Assembly (NCBI GenBank): GCA_963693305.1
Contig: OY855908.1
Span: forward strand, 19,362,993 to 19,426,992
Direction of reading: 5' to 3'
Source: Meandrina meandrites
Taxonomy: Eukaryota > Cnidaria > Anthozoa > Scleractinia > Meandrinidae
Length of the DNA: 64,000 bases
The notes below the pieces were generated by a model, which ran no database searches, was not told the DNA's origin, and saw nothing but the letters and a program-made list of their open reading frames with translations. Below, in pieces: positions 1 to 10,392 of this stretch. Each line of letters starts with the position of its first letter. The first letter of the stretch is position 1. The translations under genes and the position numbers were made by a program.

Positions 1-563
1 AAACCTAATGGTTTTGTATGTGTTGTCTACTGCGTAGTGGAGCTGAAATATGGAATTTCTGGCGTTTGAGTGAACACGAATTAGCCGGAAATTGAATATT
101 TCTGCGGCACTAGAGCAGTGGGGACTGGCGCAAGCCCAGTCAAAGTGAGCATGTGCATGAGGGAGGGCTATATAAGAGATGATTATCACGTGGGAAATCA
201 TTCTAGGCCGACACCTTGTTAGCCCAGTTCGTTATTTTTTTTTCATTTACTTTTAAGTATGTCATTCTTGGTAGTCATACATTTAGTAGCTCCGTAGGAT
301 GGGCTATTTGAGCTTGAGCGATGGTTCCTACCCAGATTTCCTGCCGTGTTTTTTCCTCTCTGGGGTTTTTCTGGCAGGTTTTTTCTGGCCTCCGTCTGAC
401 AGTAGCTTTTATAAACTGTCGCTCAGCTCTGTTACATGTTATATAATTTGGATGTAATTGTTGTAGTATAACGTATTGTTATAGTCCCGGTGCTCGGCCG
501 AAACCTCCAAAATAAACCTAATGATTTTGTACATGTTGTCTACTGCGTAGTGGAGCTGAAATA
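1..563. repeat. Direct repeat pair flanking LTR-like sequence
   Basis: About 50 bp at 1-50 recurs at 514-563 with a few substitutions. Between the copies lie a TATATAAGAG box near 169, T-rich stretches and an AATAAA at 511 just before the second copy. This looks like promoter plus polyadenylation parts of an LTR, or a tandem duplication, but no TG...CA ends or target duplication were found and the first copy is cut by the window edge. No coding potential was recognised here. Confidence 0.45.
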
Positions 564-796
564 GAATGCAGAGGGAACAAGTTGTGCCGATAAATGGAGG
601 GGAAAAGAAATAGTTTACTTGCGACATTTTTCCTGCACGAGCACAAAAACATCAGCACACATGCACTTCAAATGCAAATCGTTTTAAAATTTTTCACCAC
701 ATGGACCTGCCTGATTATTTGATGTTTGCACAAGACGACCGTGCCGAGAAATGTACTACGATGCCAGAAGCATGTGCAGAGCTATTGTAATAATAA

Positions 797-1021
797 TTAC
801 AGCTTTTGTTTTCTTGTTACACCAAGTTTCCTACTTATCCAAATATGTAATTTACTAAGAATAATAAAATAGTTTAGCAGTTCTGTTCCTGTATCTAATT
901 TTCCTAGTAACACTTCTTGTAATGTGAGGTCCTCCCGTTTTCCAGAAATTGAAAACCAGAAGGATGCAAACTCGTTCCAGATCAGGCTTGTGAGGGGGCA
1001 CTCATAAAATAAGTGGCTCAC
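797..1021 (-). pseudogene. LINE ORF2 C-terminal fragment
   Basis: The minus strand reads 74 codons containing SHLFYECPLTSLIWNEF, the Cys/His-bearing tail that follows reverse transcriptase in L1/Tx1-type LINE ORF2 proteins (compare EHSFLHCKFTKDFW near 10.3 kb in this window). Only the tail survives; the upstream part beyond 1021 is not recognisable. It is a dead fragment. Confidence 0.6.
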
Positions 1022-1268
1022 AGCTTCCGACCCTTAAGGTTAGTCTCGGTTTTGGGAGGTTAACGAAGGTAGGGAGTGTAGAAGCCAGGGTGTCACTCGC
1101 CATTTCTTAGCCTACAACAATGACTGCAGGAATAATATAGCACTATTCCTATCAAATGGAAAAAAAGAGTTGAAAGCCAAGATGATCTCACATACTGCAC
1201 CTTTCGACCCCCTCAAGTATGCATTGGTGCTATATTCTCTGTGTCAGAACTAAACACCAAAAAGCTGT

Positions 1269-1412
1269 ATGAAGCACGTGTCTGATTTGCGTGAAGCCCC
1301 TACAGCACAATCTAGATTTAATGAAATGCTTTGCAGTTCTGAGCTAGTGTGGAATAAAACTTACAGGTTGCCCTTCCAAGTACCATTAGACATGAAAACG
1401 AGATTTTCAGTA
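1269..1412 (+). pseudogene. LINE ORF2 connector fragment
   Basis: The reading APTAQSRFNEML...VPLDMKTRFSVL parallels PTARLKYNSLF...VTLDVKTRIFQF in the LINE at 10.1 kb, so this is the region between reverse transcriptase and the C-terminal tail of the same LINE clade. It stops abruptly where the dispersed repeat at 1413 begins. Confidence 0.6.
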
Positions 1413-2045
1413 TTAAGAGCGAATGCACAGATTTTTCAAGCAAACCTTGGCCACGGTCAAAAATGAAACCCAAAAATGAAAACAGGTTTAGGTGAGTTTT
1501 CAAAGGTTTCGGGGTTTATTTTTCAAAATAACGCTGACTTTCAGAAATATTTGAGAAAATCGATTTCGCACCATCGAGGGCTAAAAATAGCCGAATTAAA
1601 TAGCAAAATTTAGCATTCGCAAAAACGTTCTTGCGTTATTGCTAGAAGTTATATCACCGAGAATTAGAGACATATACTGAAAGAAGAAGAATAAATCAAT
1701 GTTTTTATGCCTGTGTTTCGGTTCTAGATTATACTTTTCACAGCGAAAGTAACGCTCCTTGATGAAGATATGTTAACTGCTTAAGTAAATACAGTTTCAC
1801 TTCATAATAACAACATTACTTTTCGATATGTGGCCAATCTTCAATCGGCTTCATTTTACGGCCATAAAATGCCGAAAGACTCTTCTTTATCTACATATAA
1901 AAATTGGTTTCGGTTTTTCAGCGAGCATGTTTTAAAACACCATCAACATCTGGGAAATTTAACTAAAATTTGAACTAATTTGCATATCACCGTTTTGATG
2001 GCATACTAACGGCCGCATTTGCATAAAAGCTGCAAACTCTGGTCC
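1413..2045 (+). repeat. Dispersed repeat, copy 1 (uninterrupted)
   Basis: 1413-1600 matches the reverse complement of about 12415-12622, and 1711-2045 matches the reverse complement of about 7381-7712, at roughly 80-85% by eye. Here the two blocks are about 100 bp apart; in the other copy they flank a 4.7-kb LINE. No coding sequence seen. Weaker similarity continues past 2045. The rest, to about 2540, shows nothing recognisable. Confidence 0.7.
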
Positions 2046-2642
2046 TCCTTAAATTTATGCTTAACACTAAATTAAACTTGAAATCCTTTTCTATAGCTAC
2101 TGAAAGGATCACTTACTTTTTATTTTGCTGCAGTGGTCACAGTAAAAGCAGTAAACAGAGCGTTTGATATATAAACAATGGAAACTCACAGATGCAACAT
2201 TTCATTCTCTACAAAAATTTACGATCTATAATTACTTTTTCTTGAATCTGAACTAGATCATCTTTTACGTAGCCATGAAGTTTCTTAATATCTTCGCGTA
2301 CTTACCCGAAATTAGCTGCAAGGGACTAAAAGGCCAGTTGATACGATTTGTTTGTGTGTTACGTGACGATTCAGATAAAGTTGTAACGCATGACCGGTAA
2401 ATGGTATTTCAAAAATGTCGCGTTATTGACGGGTAGTTTACTATTTTCATTTCTGTTTTTTTGGGGGGAGAGGAAATGTCTTTAAATAGTCAGAGCTTTT
2501 TAGTGATGTTAATATTGTTAATATAGTTTAATGTAGCCGGCACGTGCTAGCATCATATTGCATTGTACACTCGCTTATCGCTGTTAAGTTCGATCGTTTA
2601 GCTGTTTGTTCTCTTCGACTTGTACCGGTTTGTTTCAACGCA

Positions 2643-2851
2643 ATGTCTTCGAAAAGCAAATCCAAACGCAAAAATAAATGCCCCGGTTGTGGAACACCGA
2701 AAGTGTTACGGCGACGACTATCGAGGCCAGCAAGACGTGTCGCGAGTCCAAGGGTGGCGTAATTTACGGAGACAAAGACCCAAACTTGAAGACGGTGAAA
2801 ATAAGATTTATTTGTGTCAACGAGGAAGGTTCGATGATGCTCGTAAACTGA
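2643..2851 (+). pseudogene. Decayed short ORF with CxxC
   Basis: An ATG at 2643 opens a basic Ser/Lys-rich stretch leading into KCPGCGTPK; a second frame continues with SKTCRESKGGVIYGDKDP and ends at a TGA at 2849. Together they suggest one small protein with paired cysteines broken by a frameshift, possibly the start of an LTR-element gag. The family is not recognised. The following 2880-3500 contains no ORF or repeat that I can identify. Confidence 0.25.
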
Positions 2852-3506
2852 AAACAACGATTACAAAGTACAACTAAATATAAGGCTAAATAAACTAAAG
2901 ATACAAAAAGGTCACGAAGCAAAACTACTTTGTTGATATTTGGGGGCGGAACCCCAATTCGCACAATAACAACTACCCTACAAAAAAATAGTAATGTTAC
3001 GCACATGAAAAGGTAACAAACTAAAATGAAATATGCATAAACTTAATGAACCAAAACATGCTTAAACAATACAACTGATACTTAAAAATAAAATGAGATT
3101 ATAGACTTGTAACACTACGAACAGAGTACTTATTTGCATAATGCACAAGGGAAATGATAACAATAGGTCTGAACTTAAATCGAAACGTGCAACCACTAAT
3201 TAATCAATCATAACTACATTAGAATAACAAAGAAACAAAAAACACTTACATATCTGACCCACACAGTAGAAATACTCGAGAAGGACTGCTTAAGGCGACT
3301 TGACTTGAGAAACGGAACTTAACCCTTCTTCTTCTTCTTAAGATTAAAAACCGACTGAACTTTGACCAAGACCGCGTGAGCTTAACCTTGCGCAATACCA
3401 TAAACCTTAGCGAGCGTAAGTAAACGAGTGAAAGTAAACAAAAGACGTGAACTAAAGGAAATAAAATAGACAATCGTAACAGAAAGATAAGCACGATTTT
3501 GCAGCA

Positions 3507-3833
3507 ATGGGAAAACACTGCGAAGGACCCGAAGAACAAGATCCTGATAGCGACGGCAACCTCGAGGAGTCGCCCGTCGAAGAGGAGAAACAACTCACTC
3601 CTGATTCTGGCGATAAGCAGGATGCCTTGCTCCAAGCCATACGAGCTTTGTCAAGCCAAGTGGAAGCCTTGCAGCTCGAGCAGCAAACACTACACGACAC
3701 TGTAACCGAACTAAAAACAACCAAGGATAAAATTGGGAGCGGTGCCTCAACACACGAACCGTCCGCTCGCACCGACAAAAAAGACAACAACTCCCCCATT
3801 CAGATGTCTACACCTGCAAAAATCGAAGACTGA
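3507..3833 (+). CDS. Hypothetical acidic coiled-coil protein, 108 aa
   Basis: An ATG at 3507 opens 108 codons. Residues 1-35 are acidic (GPEEQDPDSDGN, EESPVEEEKQ). Residues 40-70 form a short heptad-like segment, DALLQAIRALSSQVEALQLE, probably a coiled coil. The C-terminus is Ser/Thr/Lys-rich. No catalytic motif is present and the family is not recognised. A 57-bp tandem repeat starts about 25 bases after the stop in another frame. It could be the N-terminal remnant of a retroelement gag or a random ORF; codon content looks protein-like but support is weak. Confidence 0.3.
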   Translation: MGKHCEGPEEQDPDSDGNLEESPVEEEKQLTPDSGDKQDALLQAIRALSSQVEALQLEQQTLHDTVTELKTTKDKIGSGASTHEPSARTDKKDNNSPIQMSTPAKIED

Positions 3834-3856
3834 TCAACCACGATGTGGAGTGGTCC

Positions 3857-4064
3857 TATAAAAGCTCACGACAGCAGATCAGGCATCCCTAGGCCTGTCA
3901 AGAAAGCACCCAAGCGGAAAGCTCACGACAGCAGATCAGGCATCCCTAGGCCTGTCAAGGAAGCACCCAAGCGGAAAGCTCACGACAGCAGATCAGGCAT
4001 CCCTAGGCCTGTCAAGGAAGCACCCAAGCGGAAAGCTCATGACAGCAGATCAGGCATTCCCTAG
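3857..4064 (+). repeat. 57-bp tandem repeat, about 3.7 copies
   Basis: Unit AAAGCTCACGACAGCAGATC... repeats at 57-bp spacing (19 codons), nearly perfectly, and stays open in one frame as KAHDSRSGIPRPVKEAPKR repeated. The last copy gains one base and leaves the frame. The unit is basic and proline-containing. The repeat lies just downstream of the 108-aa ORF. Confidence 0.85.
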
Positions 4065-4465
4065 GCCGAAGGCGAAAAGTTTTCATTTTATTTTAGAATT
4101 TTATTTAATTACATTTGAAGGGCCGCGAAAGAAAACGTCCCCCTCGAATTTTGGCAAAATTGAACATTGTCAAAAACATTCCAAATTTCACATGCAGGTT
4201 TGTTTATGTGTGCTTTACACTGACCTGTATCTCATTTCGTGTGTCTTTGCTTTCCTGTCGATAATTATCGTATGCAGAAATGAAAATAAAGTGCTTGCAG
4301 CTTTCATTCTTCACAGTCAGCCAGTAGTATGAGTTTTTCAACACAATGCGTGGTCATCTATCTTCGTAGGGTTTTGTAAGTGTAACGGGAAGGCGAGAAG
4401 AACTTCAAACGCGCCATTACAAGAAATTGCGATGCGGCAGCCATGTTTTCATTTTGATTTGCCTT

Positions 4466-4484
4466 GGGGGGGGGGGGGGGGGGG
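4466..4484 (+). repeat. 19-base poly-G run
   Basis: An uninterrupted run of 19 guanines on the plus strand, able to form a G-quadruplex and prone to replication slippage or assembly error. Confidence 0.9.
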
Positions 4485-5229
4485 TTAGAAAGGGACTGGA
4501 TACCACATTGTGAGGTTGAGCTGACGTGTGAGAAAAGGAAAAAAGATGGCGATTTGCTTGTGAGAATAAAATGCTTTGAGTGCAACCGTCTGGTGGTTGA
4601 AGGACATCATTAACTCTGGATACTCGCAAGTCAATAGCATCTCTCGAAGAACTGAGGGTTGTTCTGCGCTTTGTTTGCACAATAGCGCTATTTCAGGCGC
4701 TGGAGGTGAAAGTTGTCCGACAAAGGCAGGTTGATCCAGGCGGGAAGTCTAAGGCAGGTTTCTTGTCGGGAACTTTGTCAGCACGAGTTTTGCAGTGTTG
4801 GCTGGGATGCTGCGGCATCAAAGTTGCCGATAAGCGAGCTGGTTTTAGACTTATCAAAATTGTTGGAGTGTTGCGGGCAGGACCTCTCCTGTCGACAAAA
4901 TTCCCGGTACCTCATTAAATATTCATCGATCGATCGATCAATCGATGCAGCCGAAAACCAAAAAGCGCGTGAAGTCCTGTCTTGATTTCGCGGGATTTTT
5001 TGTAGTGTGTGTGATGCGATGATGCAAGGATTGGAGAAGTGAGAGCAAACAGTGCTTTACTGAAAGCAAAACTAAGATGTAGTATGAAAACCAGCGTTAA
5101 ATTTAACGTCGACGGCGACCGCCATGCATGTTTACTTCGCGTTCGTTAAATCGGATCGACAGAGCGCGTGTCGTGTCACAAAAGTAGTCGAGTGTTGTGG
5201 AGCCAAACAAGGAAAAAAAAAACAAAAAA

Positions 5230-5325
5230 ACAGCTAACTGCAAGCACACCGGATGGAAAGCTAACCGCAAGCAAACCGGAGTGAAAGCTAACCGCAAGCA
5301 AACTGCACTCAAGGCTAACCGCGGG
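5230..5325 (+). repeat. 27-bp tandem repeat
   Basis: Three imperfect 27-bp units of the form GCTAACCGCAAGCAAACCGG. Read in one frame they give KANRKQTGV-like nonapeptides. The spacing and substitutions suggest a minisatellite rather than a gene. Confidence 0.6.
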
Positions 5326-5355
5326 CCTTGGGTTAAGCGTTTGGTTTATAGCTCA

Positions 5356-5455
5356 AATGCTAACCCTAATCCCAAATTTTAACCCTAAACTGAAACGCTA
5401 ACCCTAAACTTTGGAGTTAGGGTTAGAGTTAAAGTTTAGGCTAGGGCTTAGAGCT
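5356..5455. repeat. Degenerate telomere-like repeats, both orientations
   Basis: Several AACCCTAA motifs occur at 5360-5410, then TTAGGGTTAG motifs on the same strand at 5416-5428, so CCCTAA and TTAGGG face each other around 5410. The repeats are scattered and mutated, consistent with an old interstitial telomeric patch. A perfect 16-base palindrome, GGTTAACCGGTTAACC, follows at 5477-5492. Confidence 0.55.
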
Positions 5456-6385
5456 TGGTTTAAAACAGCCGTAACTGGTTAACCGGTTAACCTTCGCTGA
5501 TTTCATTGTTTCAACAAATGAAAGGCTTCTTTTGTTTATACCTTATCCAATTAAGACGTTGCAAGCGAAAGCCGTGTTTTTTTGCATGCGTAATTTATGG
5601 GGAAAGAGACCAAACAACAGCGAAAGAAATACCGGGCAATGTTAAACACACATAAACAAAGCTACATGCAAAATTTGGAGTTGTTTTGACAATGTTCAAT
5701 TTTGACAAAATTCCAGGAGGACGTTTTCTTTTGCGGCCTTTCATTTAAGGTTAACCAGGCAGGGCCCCTCTGGATACTACGCTAGCCGCTGACCGTGCCA
5801 CCCTCGATTAAGCTACAAGCTGTATTCAGTGCAGACGTGTGTGCAGATTGCCTGTTATATTGATAATAAATTAGTAAAAGAAAATAAATCTCGCCGATAA
5901 ACTTTGAAAATTCCACATATCCGAAAGCCACAAAATACATACGATATGGTATGTAAGATACGTACACTTCTGTCGCACAAAATTGCGCACTTCAACACCT
6001 GTGTAAACATTCAAATTAAATTATGAAATCTAATTATAAACTTCCAGAAAATGTCACGAAATTTAAATTTCGGAATTGAAGTATGTTTGGTTAGTTTCAA
6101 ATTTAAAGCATACAAAATGTACAGAAAACACCTTTTGCATCCACACAATAAAAACCTTTTTTGCTGGCATTTGATAATGAACGCAAAAAAAAGTTCAAGA
6201 GTGGGGCGGTGAGCGGTGGGTGGTGAGTGGATTATACTGGATCTGTGCTAAACCTGTTAGCGAAGTCTGTAAGCAAGTCAGTTGCAAGTAAAAGACTTAC
6301 GGCATGTCAGTATAATGCGTGACGCTTATGCCAAGGTAAAAAGGAAAAGTGTGTAAGGTATTTTTACGCATTTCGCTTTTTTCAG

Positions 6386-6804
6386 TGGGAAACAATGGAG
6401 GGCAGCGCTTGATTCATTTCTCGCTATTGTTGGCGGTCACTGTGGCTATGATTCAACAGATAGGACAAAGTCAGTAGAAATAGTTCCTTTGCTCACCTGT
6501 CATCGAGATATATCAGGACACAAGTCAGCCTTTTCTATTATCGGGATTGAAGATGAAGTAGAATTATTGTTGGTGAGAGCAACAATCTTTGCGCCGCCTC
6601 AAAAAATAGAAAACTGGACTATATGTTCACAACATTGTGCATCCATCGGCATCAGCTGGAAACGCAGTTTTACTAAGTGTGCCATACCAGTGAGCTTGTT
6701 GAGGCACAACACAACTAACAGTAAAAAGCCAAAAGCAGAGAGAGGCTTAAGTAAGTTGGCCTCGCAGTATCTAATGCAAGAGACAGAAATCTTTCTTCCA
6801 GTCG
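6386..6804 (+). pseudogene. Orphan exon homologous to exon 1 of the 34-kb gene
   Basis: Flanked by a T-rich acceptor ending in CAG at 6385 and a GTAAGG donor at 6805, this ~140-codon segment stays open and reads CGYDSTDRTKSVEIVPL, VELLLVRA, then ICSQHCASIGISWKR and FLPVG. The exon at 34058-34463 reads CSYDRLDKTKSLQIISL, ELILARV, VCPYHRRELGLGWRR and IIPVG, with the same phase-1 donor. Conserved Cys/His residues suggest a small metal-binding module. No partner exons were found before the LINE at 7.7 kb, so it is either a gene remnant or a duplicated exon. No start codon is visible in frame. 6805-7380 shows nothing else. Confidence 0.6.
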
Positions 6805-7380
6805 GTAAGGGTGAGTCAGTTTGCTTTTATTTATAAAACAGTTAAGTTACTTAACAGGTATTTCTTAAAACCTTTTTTCATTTAAATTCTAAATTCTGAT
6901 CTGATCTGGGAACAATGGATATGCCTCATCTAATTCCTATCATCAGAAAGGCGCATGCCCCAGTTAACCAGGCACAAGTCGATCTCATTCCCAGCGCCTG
7001 CGTTCCCCTTGACCAGTGATCGAGAAACTCAACGGCTGTGGGCTAATCCAAAACTGGAATCTCAATCTGGTTACGGTTTAATTGTGCGCGTTACCCCGGA
7101 GATTGTGGTGAAACGAAAAAGTTTTCAACAGCCAATTATATTCGGTCGACTTTTTGGCGGACTTTCAGATTAGCTCAAAGATCATAACATGAAAGGCATC
7201 ACGCATAACACAAACTGTCATGACCTTTGACCGTATGTTTATTTTTTAACTAATTCAGTGTAACTTCTATGTTACGCTCTGCTAACAAATTCATCAGATG
7301 GACAAGAACTGGACTGTATGCTTACAGGTATGTCATCGTTTTCAAGTGTAAAGACATGTTTAACGACAACATTTAAACCA

Positions 7381-7712
7381 AAACCAGGGTTTTCGGTTCT
7401 TGCGTGAATGCGGTTAACATGGCATCAGAACGATAATATGCAAATTAGTTGAGATTTTAGTCAAATTTCCCATATTTTGCTGGCGTTTTAAAATGCGCTC
7501 GCTGCAAAACCCAAACTAATTTTTGCGTGTAGTTAAAGAAGAGTCTTTTGGCATTTTATAGGCATAAAATGAGGCGGGTTGAAGAATGGCCACACATCGA
7601 AAAGTACTGTTGTTATTATGAAGTGAAACTGTATTTACTTAAGCAGTAATAAAATTGTCATCAAAGAGCGTTACTTTCGCTGTGAAAAGTAGAACCTAGA
7701 ACCGAAACACAG
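7381..7712 (-). repeat. Dispersed repeat, copy 2, left block
   Basis: Reverse complement of 1711-2045, recognised by shared stretches such as GAACCGAAACACAG, TTACTTTCGCTGTGAAAAGT and AAGTGAAACTGTATTTACTT. The match ends at about 7712, exactly where LINE coding sequence begins, and resumes at about 12415. Confidence 0.75.
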
Positions 7713-8604
7713 AAATGAAAACATTTCTTCTGCTAAATTTATATGCTCCTACAAAACTCAATGAACAAGCAGCCTTTTTCAAAGAGATCTTATCTATTAT
7801 TCAAACCACCAGCTTTGATGCAGAATGCAGAATTATCATGGGTGGAGATTTCAATGTTCATCTAGATGCTGCTCTAGATAACTCTGGAGGAAAAATTGAA
7901 ACGAAATCTACTGTTAAAAAAATTCTAGATATAATGCTTGAGTATAACCTTATTGATATATGGCGAATTCACAATCCAGATAAAAGACAGTTTACGTGGA
8001 GACAAAAAACTCCTATCATTCAGCGACGTATTGACTTTTGGCTCATAAGTGATGAACTACAAGATGACATTAAAAAAGCAGACATCATCCCAGCTATCAG
8101 AACTGACCACTAAGCAATCAGCTTGTCCGTCAATAGCCTTAAAGACCAGCCATTTGGGCCATCTTATTGGAAATTTAATTCAAGCCTTCTTGATGACGAT
8201 ACTTACATACAGCTTATTAATTCTGAATAGTGTTTTAACGCCCTATCTAAATTCCCAAATGGAAAAACACCTGGAAATGACGGCTTAACACCAGAATTTT
8301 ACAAAAAGTTCTGGAATCTTCTTGGCCAACTGATGACCGATTCCCTGAATTTTTCTTATTTACACGGAGAGTTGTCTAACCCACAAAAACAAGCAATAAT
8401 AAGACTCATTGAGAAGAAAAGAAAGGATAGACGTTATATAAAAAACTGGCGGCCTATTTCTTTATTAAATGTTGACACTAAAATTGCTTCGAAAGCATTA
8501 GCATTGCGATTAGAAAATGTATTGCCTTTATCATTAATGGGGACCAATATGCTTATGTCAAAGGCAGAACTATTTTTGACGCGGTCCGGTCAATCGAAGA
8601 CATC

Positions 8605-10392
8605 ATGGAATACACGAGAATTAATCAGATACCTGAGTTAATGGTGGCAATTGACTTTGAAAAAGCATTCGATTCTATAAGCTGGAATTTTTTGCTTAAA
8701 GCATTAAAATCGTTTAATCTTGGCGAATCATTTGTTAAATGGATCTCTGTATTTTATTCTAATATATCCAGTTGTGTCACAAACAATGGTTTTTCGACGC
8801 CATTGTTCAATGTTGAAAGAGGTGTTAGACAAGGAGACCCGTTGTCACCGTATCTGTTCATCATTGTACTGGAACTACTTTTAATTAAAATACGAAGCGA
8901 CCCTCATATTAAAGGAATTAAATTTGGTAACGTAGAGGTAAAACTTGCAGCCTTTGCTGATGACTTGACAACATTTGTACATGACAAAGTCTCCATAGAA
9001 CACTTGTTCAGTACACTAGGATTATTCGAAAAATGTTCAGGCTTGAAATTAAACAAAGACAAAACGGAGGCCTACTGGCTCGGGAGTAGCCACAATTGTA
9101 AACAAAACTTGGGTATAGAAACTGTTAATGAACCTATGAAGATTCTGGGAATTTATTTTACTTATAATTCTCGCCTAAAACATGAAGTTAATTTTGACGC
9201 TATACTTAAATCTTTAAAGAAAACCTTGAGCGGCTGGCAATGGAGAAATTTAACTGTGTTTGGCAAGATTCAAATTATCAAAACGTTCGCAATGCCAAAA
9301 CTCCTGTTCCGCGCTTCCGTATTAAATCCAGACAAAGATTTTTTGAAAACAATTAATTCTGTGATGTTTAATTTTTTATGGAACGGAAAGGATAAAATCA
9401 AACGCTTAGCTCTGATCAGCGAGTATAAAGAAGGTGGTCTCAAAATGCCCCATGTGGAGTCTGCAATCAAAACCCAACGAATCATTTGTCTAAAAAAGTA
9501 CACTGAGAACTATTATAGCCCTTGGAAACTTATCCTCTCACGGATTCTTAAAGATCATGGCAATAAACTCCTTCTTCATTGTAATTATAATGTTGCTGAT
9601 CTTCCTAAACACCTTCCTAGATTTTATCGCGAGTGTTTTGAGACCTGGGCAACAGTCAATACTAGACAAATGACCTCGCGAGACGTCATCATGGATCAAA
9701 TACTATGGAACAACCAACATCTGCGTATTGATGGCAAACCTCAATTTTGCAAAAAATCATATATGGCTGGAATTGTAAAGATAAAAGACATTCTTCTTCC
9801 GAACGGCAAATTAAAACCCTGGAATTTCTTTAGAGAAAAAGGGCTGAATTTGAACAATTATTATTTAATTCTTGGTCTGTCAAAAGCACTTCCAGACTCA
9901 TGGAGAGTCTTGATAAACTCGGACAATTCAGAACCCCCTGATGTACTAGAGCAGAATACCACCACAAATTGGGATTTAACTCAATTTGTGCTCAATTGTA
10001 ATAATGAAGAAATTAAGCTAAATGAACTCACGAGCAAAAGATTATACTGGATTCTTTTAGGGGACATACGCGTCCATCCTACTGCAAGATTAAAATACAA
10101 CTCGTTATTTGATGACCAAAATCTGGACTGGAAACAGATTTATCTAATACCACATAAAGTGACCTTAGACGTTAAAACAAGAATATTTCAATTTAAAATA
10201 CTTAATCGTATAATATATACTAACAAATTGTTGAATAAAATGAGGCTAACAGATACCTCGTTATGTACATTTTGTGGAGAGTACGAAGAATCTCTCGAGC
10301 ATTCGTTTTTACACTGCAAATTTACCAAAGATTTCTGGACGCATACTATTAACTGGTTAAATAAATCTAATACTAGTGGTACCTATCGGTAG
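8605..10392 (+). pseudogene. LINE reverse transcriptase ORF (595 codons)
   Basis: This is the longest open part of the LINE. Reverse-transcriptase motifs appear in order: VAIDFEKAFDSISW (palm aspartate), RGVRQGDPLSPYLF, the catalytic box FADDL at about 8957, then FEKCSGLKLNKDKTE and LGI. A thumb/connector region follows. The C-terminal zinc-finger-like motif is CTFCGEYEESLEHSFLHC at about 10265. The last six codons (TSGTYR) come from inserted DNA, so the protein is truncated, and the upstream frame with the endonuclease is broken by stops. It is probably inactive despite the long open frame. Confidence 0.85.

Larger units (their letters stand above)
4110..5755. repeat. Inverted-repeat pair (4110-4285 and 5580-5755)
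   Basis: The sequence AAAGAAAACGTCC...TTGAACATTGTCAAAA at 4125-4175 recurs reverse-complemented at 5675-5735, and diverged similarity extends over about 175 bp on each side. The 1.3-kb interior has no convincing gene; it holds a 19-G run, an ATCG microsatellite (4923-4945), a 27-bp repeat and telomere-like motifs. It may be a non-autonomous DNA element or two unrelated copies in opposite orientation. No target duplication was identified. From 5755 to 6385 nothing was recognised. Confidence 0.55.

Noticed and set aside
1412..1415. piggyBac-type TTAA target at the dispersed repeat edge
   Set aside because: TTAA occurs at both copies' left edge but the adjacent bases (GAGCGAATG) are unlike piggyBac ends, and no matching right end was found.
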